From positions 325,383 through 346,068 of the forward strand of contig NW_003107093.1 of assembly GCF_000003605.2 (NCBI RefSeq): a DNA stretch of 20,686 bases, read 5' to 3'. The notes beneath the pieces were generated by a model, which did no database searches, was not told where the DNA came from, and saw only the letters and a program-made list of their open reading frames with translations. Positions 19,438-20,686 of the stretch are shown here, one piece after another; within the stretch, counting starts at the first letter, position 1, and every line of letters begins with the position of its first letter. Source of the stretch: Saccoglossus kowalevskii (taxonomy: Eukaryota; Hemichordata; Enteropneusta; Harrimaniidae). The position numbers and the translations under genes are program-made.

Positions 19438-19680
19438 AGGGCGGTATTACAGTAGCAGTAGTTCGGAGAGACCAGTCAGCGCGGTCCGAAGTGAAGACGT
19501 TTCAAGCGTGCATAGCAGCGATGTGTCCAGTGTTTCTGGCGATTTCAGCGAAGGCGAAAGGCGCAAACGAAAGGAAGAAAAGAAAAAGAAGTTGAAAGAA
19601 CAAAAGAAAGAGATAAAAATGGAACAAAAAGAGCAGAAACGGAAACAAGAAAAACGAGAAAGGAGGCGGGAACGAAGAAG
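19438..19680 (+). CDS. Exon 19: module 2 (residues 837-918)
   Basis: The acceptor is TTATTGTACTTAG and the donor AGAAG|GTAAAT, phase 2 to 2. The leader reads SSSSERPVSAVRSEDVSSVH and SSDVSSVSGDFSEGE. The helix is Lys/Glu/Gln-rich and ends EKRERRRERR. It lines up with modules 1 and 3 at SSVHSS, GDFSEGE and the Arg-rich end. It can be skipped without a frameshift. AATAAA words in the following intron (19808 and 19851) could support an alternative 3' end after a retained-intron stop. Confidence 0.88.
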
Positions 19681-19889
19681 GTAAATCAGTTGTATTGTGT
19701 GAGCCTGAGATGTTTCGGTTTTGGGTTGCTTGAATTTTAAAACAGCGTATAAATGAGTCTTTTTTAAGTCGTATTCTTTATATTCGTTTTATACTGAATG
19801 TATATGAAATAAATTGTCGCCAAACACTCCGATACATCCCATCATACCATAATAAAATAATTACAAACCTTGATGTGTTTGTTTCGTAG

Positions 19890-20118
19890 GCGTCGTAGTT
19901 ACGTTAGTACTGTGAGCGCCGCCAGTGAAGTTAGCAGCGTCCACAGCAGTGAGTTGTCTGATTTAACTGATGATGGTGAATACAGCGAAGGTGAAAGGGC
20001 AAAACGGATAGAAAAAAAGAAACAACGAAAGAAGGAAGAGAAACAAAAAGTGAAACAAGAGAAAAAGGTACAACAGAAAAAAGAAGAAAGGAGAAGAGAG
20101 CGGAAAGAGCGGAGGTAA
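19890..20118 (+). CDS. Exon 20: module 3 and probable C-terminus (residues 918-993)
   Basis: The acceptor is TTGTTTCGTAG, phase 2. The leader reads SYVSTVSAASEVSSVHSSEL, then a TDDGEYSEGE hinge, then a helix ending RRRERKERR before TAA at 20116-20118. As in modules 1 and 2, the last Arg codon plus TAA overlaps a possible donor, AG|GTAACT, so a further module beyond the window is possible. The ATTAAA at 20175-20180 and the GT-rich sequence after it favour ending here. Confidence 0.82.
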
Positions 20119-20174
20119 CTAATATTAAACCATTACATAAACCATTTTCTGCCTCTAAACCCCACAGAATATAC

Positions 20175-20180
20175 ATTAAA
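20175..20180 (+). terminator. Candidate polyadenylation signal ATTAAA
   Basis: ATTAAA, the commonest variant of AATAAA, lies 57 bp after the TAA of exon 20. It is followed within about 20-40 bp by TTATTGGTGTTTGTTATTTG, a GT/T-rich stretch of the kind that helps direct cleavage. This supports exon 20 as the last exon but does not prove it. Confidence 0.45.
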
Positions 20181-20299
20181 GATGTAAAACATGTAATTTT
20201 GATTATTGGTGTTTGTTATTTGAATACATTGGGCTATGATTTATCATGTGACCCGGAAACACTGTTTCAGTAGCTCATATCCGAGTTTTGTTGGAATGT

Positions 20300-20369
20300 C
20301 TAATACGCGTGCGCACTGATTGTTTTTGTTTTAACATGTACAATAACAATCACTGCACATGCGTATTAG
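20300..20369. repeat. Inverted repeat, 25-bp arms matching 22 of 25, 20-bp loop
   Basis: The left arm 20300-20324 starts CTAATACGCGTGCGCACTG. The right arm 20345-20369 ends CACTGCACATGCGTATTAG. They pair at 22 of 25 positions with a 20-bp loop. Two of the three mismatches would be G-U pairs in RNA on one strand. The arms are GC-richer than their surroundings. It may be the end-pairing of a tiny transposon remnant or a hairpin in the 3' flank. Confidence 0.7.
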
Positions 20370-20564
20370 TGTATTTAATTTTTCATACAACGAATACTGT
20401 TGTGTGCTGCAAAAATAACAACTTTCAGTTTATGATAAATCATACTAATCCAATTGGGTCTACACAGAAGTATATAGTTAAAATACGTTTTCGACCTAAT
20501 AACATCTTTTATGTATTCTGGTCATGCTGATCTGCAATCTGATTAAAATAAGATCCTGGTTGAC

Positions 20565-20676
20565 TTAATTTTTTTTTTAATTTTTTTTTTTAATTTTTTT
20601 TTTATATAAATACTATAATTATTTTTTATTTTATTTATTTACTATTATTATTATTTATTTAAATTATTTTTGACGT
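20565..20676. repeat. T-rich low-complexity tract
   Basis: Runs of ten or more T are separated by AA in a near-regular 12-14 bp pattern, then pass into TTATT and ATTATT repeats. This is simple-sequence DNA. It could also be the tail of a retroposed element on the opposite strand, but nothing upstream identifies one. The window ends just after it. Confidence 0.75.
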
Positions 20677-20686
20677 TACAATTATT

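Larger units (their letters stand above)
3113..20118 (+). other. Whole gene model: 20-exon modular Arg/Ser and Lys/Glu-rich protein, 993 aa
   Basis: Exons were joined where a pyrimidine-rich AG acceptor, an open frame and a GT donor agree in phase. All 19 junctions keep one frame and the sum is 993 codons plus stop. No enzyme domain or named family is recognised. What can be seen is a non-repetitive head (1-295), an Arg/Gly/His versus Ser/Asp/Tyr block region (295-743) and three helical modules (743-993). No signal peptide or membrane segment is visible. The basic blocks and NLS-like patch suggest a nuclear, nucleic-acid-binding or scaffold role, but that is inference from composition only. 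Automated annotation might label such a protein trichohyalin-like or serine/arginine repetitive matrix-like, which would reflect composition, not ancestry. The weakest links are the 7 kb intron 2 and whether exon 20 is terminal. Confidence 0.75.

Overview
The window looks like nuclear DNA from an intron-rich animal, most likely a marine invertebrate such as a mollusc, cnidarian, hemichordate or amphioxus. The evidence is AT-rich non-coding DNA, GT-AG introns of about 130 bp to 7 kb, a tandem satellite inside an intron, and no prokaryote-like operon or ribosome-binding-site pattern. The lineage cannot be fixed from the sequence. I see no rRNA, tRNA, CRISPR array or bacterial gene.

I can support one gene, on the + strand, covering 3113 to about 20118. 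I rebuilt it by hand from splice sites and reading-phase continuity. It has 20 coding exons: 3113-3254, 4194-4309, 11360-11461, 13492-13560, 13697-13774, 13896-13971, 14175-14384, 14515-14605, 14771-14910, 15093-15363, 15491-15609, 16125-16417, 16586-16835, 17027-17101, 17314-17388, 17575-17670, 18638-18662, 18824-19105, 19438-19680 and 19890-20118. Phases agree at every junction and the model gives a 993-residue protein. I do not recognise the family. The part most open to doubt is the link across the 7 kb second intron.

The protein has three zones. Residues 1-295 are a conventional, non-repetitive head: a Ser/Pro-rich N-terminus, an NLS-like basic patch, a small Cys/His cluster, an aromatic segment, a short Glu/Arg helix and a Lys-rich segment. 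Residues 295-743 are a disordered block polymer in which Arg/Gly/His blocks (up to ten Arg in a row) alternate with Ser/Asp/Tyr blocks rich in CK2-like sites. Residues 743-993 are three copies of one module: a Ser-rich leader containing SSVHSS, an acidic SEGE-type hinge, and about 50 residues of Lys/Glu/Gln/Arg helix.

The gene has grown by exon duplication. Exons 14-16 and their introns are tandem copies of a unit about 270-285 bp long, seeded by the 3' end of exon 13. Exons 18-20 are a second, older triplication. Exons are grouped by symmetric phase (0-0, then 1-1, then 2-2), so members of each group could be skipped without a frameshift.

The rest is non-coding. Positions 1-3112 are upstream DNA with a TCACGTGA E-box near the gene and decayed GC-rich repeat scraps. 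Intron 2 is long and mostly featureless. Intron 3 holds a dimeric satellite of about 145 bp (about 290 bp as a pair) and a MITE-like inverted repeat. The 3' end has a strong hairpin and a long T-rich low-complexity tract.
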